Positions 61,918 to 64,000 of a DNA stretch of 64,000 nucleotides are shown piece after piece. The notes beneath the pieces were generated by a model. That model made no database searches, was not told the DNA's origin, and saw only the letters and a list, made by a program, of their open reading frames with translations. Position 1 is the first letter of the stretch, and the number at the start of each line of letters is the position of its first letter. The stretch lies in contig NZ_JAEMNV010000003.1 of the NCBI RefSeq assembly GCF_016482825.1, forward strand, positions 62,001 through 126,000, given 5' to 3'. Source of the DNA: Antrihabitans stalagmiti. GTDB taxonomy: Bacteria > Actinomycetota > Actinomycetes > Mycobacteriales > Mycobacteriaceae. The position numbers were made by a program, and so were the translations under genes.

Positions 61918-63486
61918 CTACTTCAGTAGCTCACGCTTTAGTACCTTGCCCGCAGGATTTCGCGGTATCTCGGAGACGATGTGTATGTCCCGCGGTTGTT
62001 CGAATCGAGAAGCGTTGGTCTTCAAGTACTCCCGAAGAATCTGCGCATCGAGAGTAGACCCAGGACGACGTACGACGTAGGCGGCAAGACGATGACCGAA
62101 GGCGTCGTCGGGCACGCCGGTGACGGCGTTGTCCGCGACGTCAGGATGACGATCCAATGCATTGCTGACTGCACGCGGATAGACGTTTTCGCCGCCGGAG
62201 ACGATCATGTCGTCGTCCCGGCCTTCGATGAACAGCCGGCCATATTCGTCGACGTACCCCATGTCGCCGGTGCTTGTCAGCCTGTCGACGACCGCCTTGG
62301 TCGCACCGTCGGTGTAACCGTCGAATGCCAGGTCCCCGCCGACGAAGATTCTGCCGACAACTCCTGGTGTCACAGGCGATCCCGCGTCGTCGAGTATCCG
62401 AATTGGTGATCCGACGACGGGACGGCCAACCGTGCCCGGTGCCTGTCGCAAGTCGTCCGGCGTAGCGAAAGTGCCGATGCCCACCTCCGACGATCCGTAG
62501 CCGTTGTAGAGGATGTCGCCGAATGTTTCCATAAATCTCTCGGCCAGCGCCGGACTCAGCGGAGCCCCACCCGAGATCGCAACGCGTAAACGTCGCAGGG
62601 GGTTTCGGGCGATGACCGCATCCGGCAGATCCACAATGCGTGCGAACATGATCGGCACTCCGGCGATGGCATCCGCCCGGTGCAGCGAAGCCTGTGCCAA
62701 CGCCGCTTCTGCATCGAAACGACGTCGTGTGATCATCGTGCCGCCGAGCGCGGTTGCAAGGGTGAGGATCCCAAATCCGAACGCGTGAAACATCGGTACT
62801 GCGAGCAGTATCCGAGTGCCGACGCGTAGACCGGTCCGGTCGAGGATTGTCGCTCCAACACCGAGTACGGGCCCGATAGCAGGTGTCCTCGGCACGCCCT
62901 TCGGGACACCGGTCGTACCGGACGTCAGCAGGACGATTCGTCCGGCGGCCGCAGGGGTCACGCGGATACGACTGTCGACCGTCGACTGCACGGCGGGATC
63001 CAGTGCGACAACACTGGTGTCTGCCGAGGTGACGAGCTCCATAAACTCGCTGTCGCACAAAACAACTCGGATCTTGTGTGCAGCGATCGCGCCAGCAAGG
63101 GCACGTGAGTCGAAGTCGGTGTTCAGAAGCACAACGTCGGCTCCGGTCGCTGCCGCCGCGAAAGTTGCTCCGACAAAGCCGCGACCGTTGCGGCAGAGGA
63201 TTCCAACCGCAGCGCCGGTGCCGATGTTGTTTCGCGTCGACAGCGCCGCTGCGAGTTCGGCTGTTCGGATACTCAACTCGCGGTAGGTGATTGCTCCGTC
63301 GTCGTCGATGACGGCCGCGCGGTTGGGCCAGCGGGCAGCGGCTACGGAAAGTAGAGTCGCAGGGTTGGCGCCGCCACGGTGAACCGCCCTTGCCATGCCG
63401 TAGATACGTTGCGGCGCAATGGGTGCAACGAGACGCGAGCGTGTCAGTGCACCAATTCCGGTCCGGGCGGTATCGACGAGTGTCAT
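61918..63486 (-). CDS. AMP-dependent acyl-CoA synthetase/ligase
   Basis: A 522-aa ANL enzyme: IVLLTSGTTGVPKGVPR (ATP loop), VPMFHAFGFGILTLATAL, YNGYGSSEVGIG, STGDMGYVDEYGRLFIEGRDDDMIVSGGENVYP (hinge) and the catalytic Lys in RNPAGKVLKREL. It activates a carboxylic acid, probably a fatty acid. The start is ATG at 63486 (MTLVDTARTG), overlapping the SDR stop as ATGA; longer frames are not coding. The pair looks like a lipid or ketone-modifying unit. Confidence 0.87.
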   Translation of the reverse strand: MTLVDTARTGIGALTRSRLVAPIAPQRIYGMARAVHRGGANPATLLSVAAARWPNRAAVIDDDGAITYRELSIRTAELAAALSTRNNIGTGAAVGILCRNGRGFVGATFAAAATGADVVLLNTDFDSRALAGAIAAHKIRVVLCDSEFMELVTSADTSVVALDPAVQSTVDSRIRVTPAAAGRIVLLTSGTTGVPKGVPRTPAIGPVLGVGATILDRTGLRVGTRILLAVPMFHAFGFGILTLATALGGTMITRRRFDAEAALAQASLHRADAIAGVPIMFARIVDLPDAVIARNPLRRLRVAISGGAPLSPALAERFMETFGDILYNGYGSSEVGIGTFATPDDLRQAPGTVGRPVVGSPIRILDDAGSPVTPGVVGRIFVGGDLAFDGYTDGATKAVVDRLTSTGDMGYVDEYGRLFIEGRDDDMIVSGGENVYPRAVSNALDRHPDVADNAVTGVPDDAFGHRLAAYVVRRPGSTLDAQILREYLKTNASRFEQPRDIHIVSEIPRNPAGKVLKRELLK

Positions 63487-64000
63487 CGTGTGCCGCCGAG
63501 TGCGCTGGCGGTGTCGGTCGAGAACCGGTGCATGATTCGCATTGCACGGTCGACCGGCCCCGGTGCAATCGCGGACCCGAGCTCTGCAGGCCACGTCCAC
63601 CACGGTTCGAGAGTTCGCGGACGCTCGATGATGGCCTTCGACACGATGTCTGCCGCTTCGTCAGGATGCAGGCCAGGCAGTTTGCGCATGATCGGTGTCG
63701 GAGCACTCATCCGTGTGTGGATGAGCGCCATGTACAACGAGCTGACGTGGACGCCATCGGCGTTTAGTTCGGGACTGACGCTGCGCAGCCACGTATCGAA
63801 GGCACCTTTCGATGCCTGGTACGCACCCCATCGAGGTCCCGGCGCGATCCGAACGCCGATCGTCGACACGTTGACCACATGTCCGGTTCGAGCCTCACGC
63901 ATGGAAGGCAGAAGGCCAAGGAGGAGGCGGACCGGACCCAGGTAGTTGATGTCGATCGTCCGCTGGAAGTCCTGCGGGCGGTCGTATTGCAGATCGAGGG
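63483..64000 (-). CDS. Short-chain dehydrogenase/reductase, 5' end outside window
   Basis: The frame is open to the right edge and the start lies beyond it. About 172 C-terminal residues are visible. The sequence QRTIDINYLGPVRLLLGLLPSM, VVNVSTIGV and YQASKGAF shows the SDR core with the catalytic Ser and the YxxxK pair. The rest is the substrate-binding end (ELNADGVHVSSLYMALIHTRMSAP). The 4-nt overlap with the acyl ligase gene implies joint translation. Confidence 0.85.
   Translation of the reverse strand, partial: LDLQYDRPQDFQRTIDINYLGPVRLLLGLLPSMREARTGHVVNVSTIGVRIAPGPRWGAYQASKGAFDTWLRSVSPELNADGVHVSSLYMALIHTRMSAPTPIMRKLPGLHPDEAADIVSKAIIERPRTLEPWWTWPAELGSAIAPGPVDRAMRIMHRFSTDTASALGGTR

Overview
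The window is high-GC actinobacterial DNA and looks like a Rhodococcus or close Nocardiaceae relative. The reasons are a mycofactocin locus joined to an NDMA-dependent methanol dehydrogenase, an LpqH-type lipoprotein, two lipoproteins with lipoboxes but no close family assignment, an excalibur protein, a DUF6131-type peptide, many GTG starts and many 4-nt ATGA/GTGA gene overlaps. No tRNA, rRNA, CRISPR array or prophage is visible.

Layout. 1-2.3 kb: 3' part of a MarR gene, a tautomerase and an AztD-like zinc lipoprotein behind a Zur-like box. 2.35-14 kb: mycofactocin and alcohol oxidation. mftA-B-C-D run leftward, the methyltransferase mftM runs rightward, and then come response regulator, histidine kinase, Fe-alcohol dehydrogenase, VWA protein, MoxR ATPase and methanol dehydrogenase. 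mftR, mftE, mftF and mftG are absent. A 14-bp motif occurs in the three control regions of this block. 14-19.6 kb: a DUF6131 peptide, an AlkZ-like protein, type III glutamine synthetase, a membrane protein and an LpqH-like lipoprotein. 19.7-24.9 kb: a tight four-gene operon of two unknown proteins, a TPR protein and a CHAT (caspase-like) protease. 24.9-31.8 kb: an FAD oxidase of the AGPS type, two lipoproteins, SRPBCC and small unknown genes, and a TetR regulator. 31.9-40 kb: a molybdopterin oxidoreductase, an MHS transporter, a sulfonate/taurine-type ABC transporter whose ATPase gene has an in-frame stop near its start, and a PAS-GGDEF protein. 40-43.6 kb: uraD, a flavin monooxygenase, a VOC protein and maleylacetate reductase.

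43.7-47.1 kb is accessory DNA. It holds a retron-type reverse transcriptase (419 aa) with a 162-nt structured RNA directly upstream, closed by a long a1/a2-like stem, and an IS110 element inserted into a Rhodococcus-type hairpin repeat. The IS carries a candidate bridge-RNA fold at its left end. 47.1-51.5 kb: DapA-like and LysR pair, FBP protein, LysR and EamA pair.

51.5-60.6 kb is a divergent catabolic island: GntP permease, KDPG aldolase, N-acyl-D-amino-acid/amino-sugar-acid deacylase, D-serine-dehydratase-like PLP enzyme, KDG kinase, IclR regulator, RidA and BCCT transporter. Together these could take N-acetyl-D-glucosaminate to pyruvate and glyceraldehyde-3-phosphate. The right end holds a PNPOx-like/MarR pair and an AMP-ligase/SDR pair, the SDR running off the window.

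The strongest candidates for undescribed biology are the retron and the CHAT/TPR operon. Next come the shared operator motif of the mycofactocin/methanol block and the predicted amino-sugar-acid pathway.
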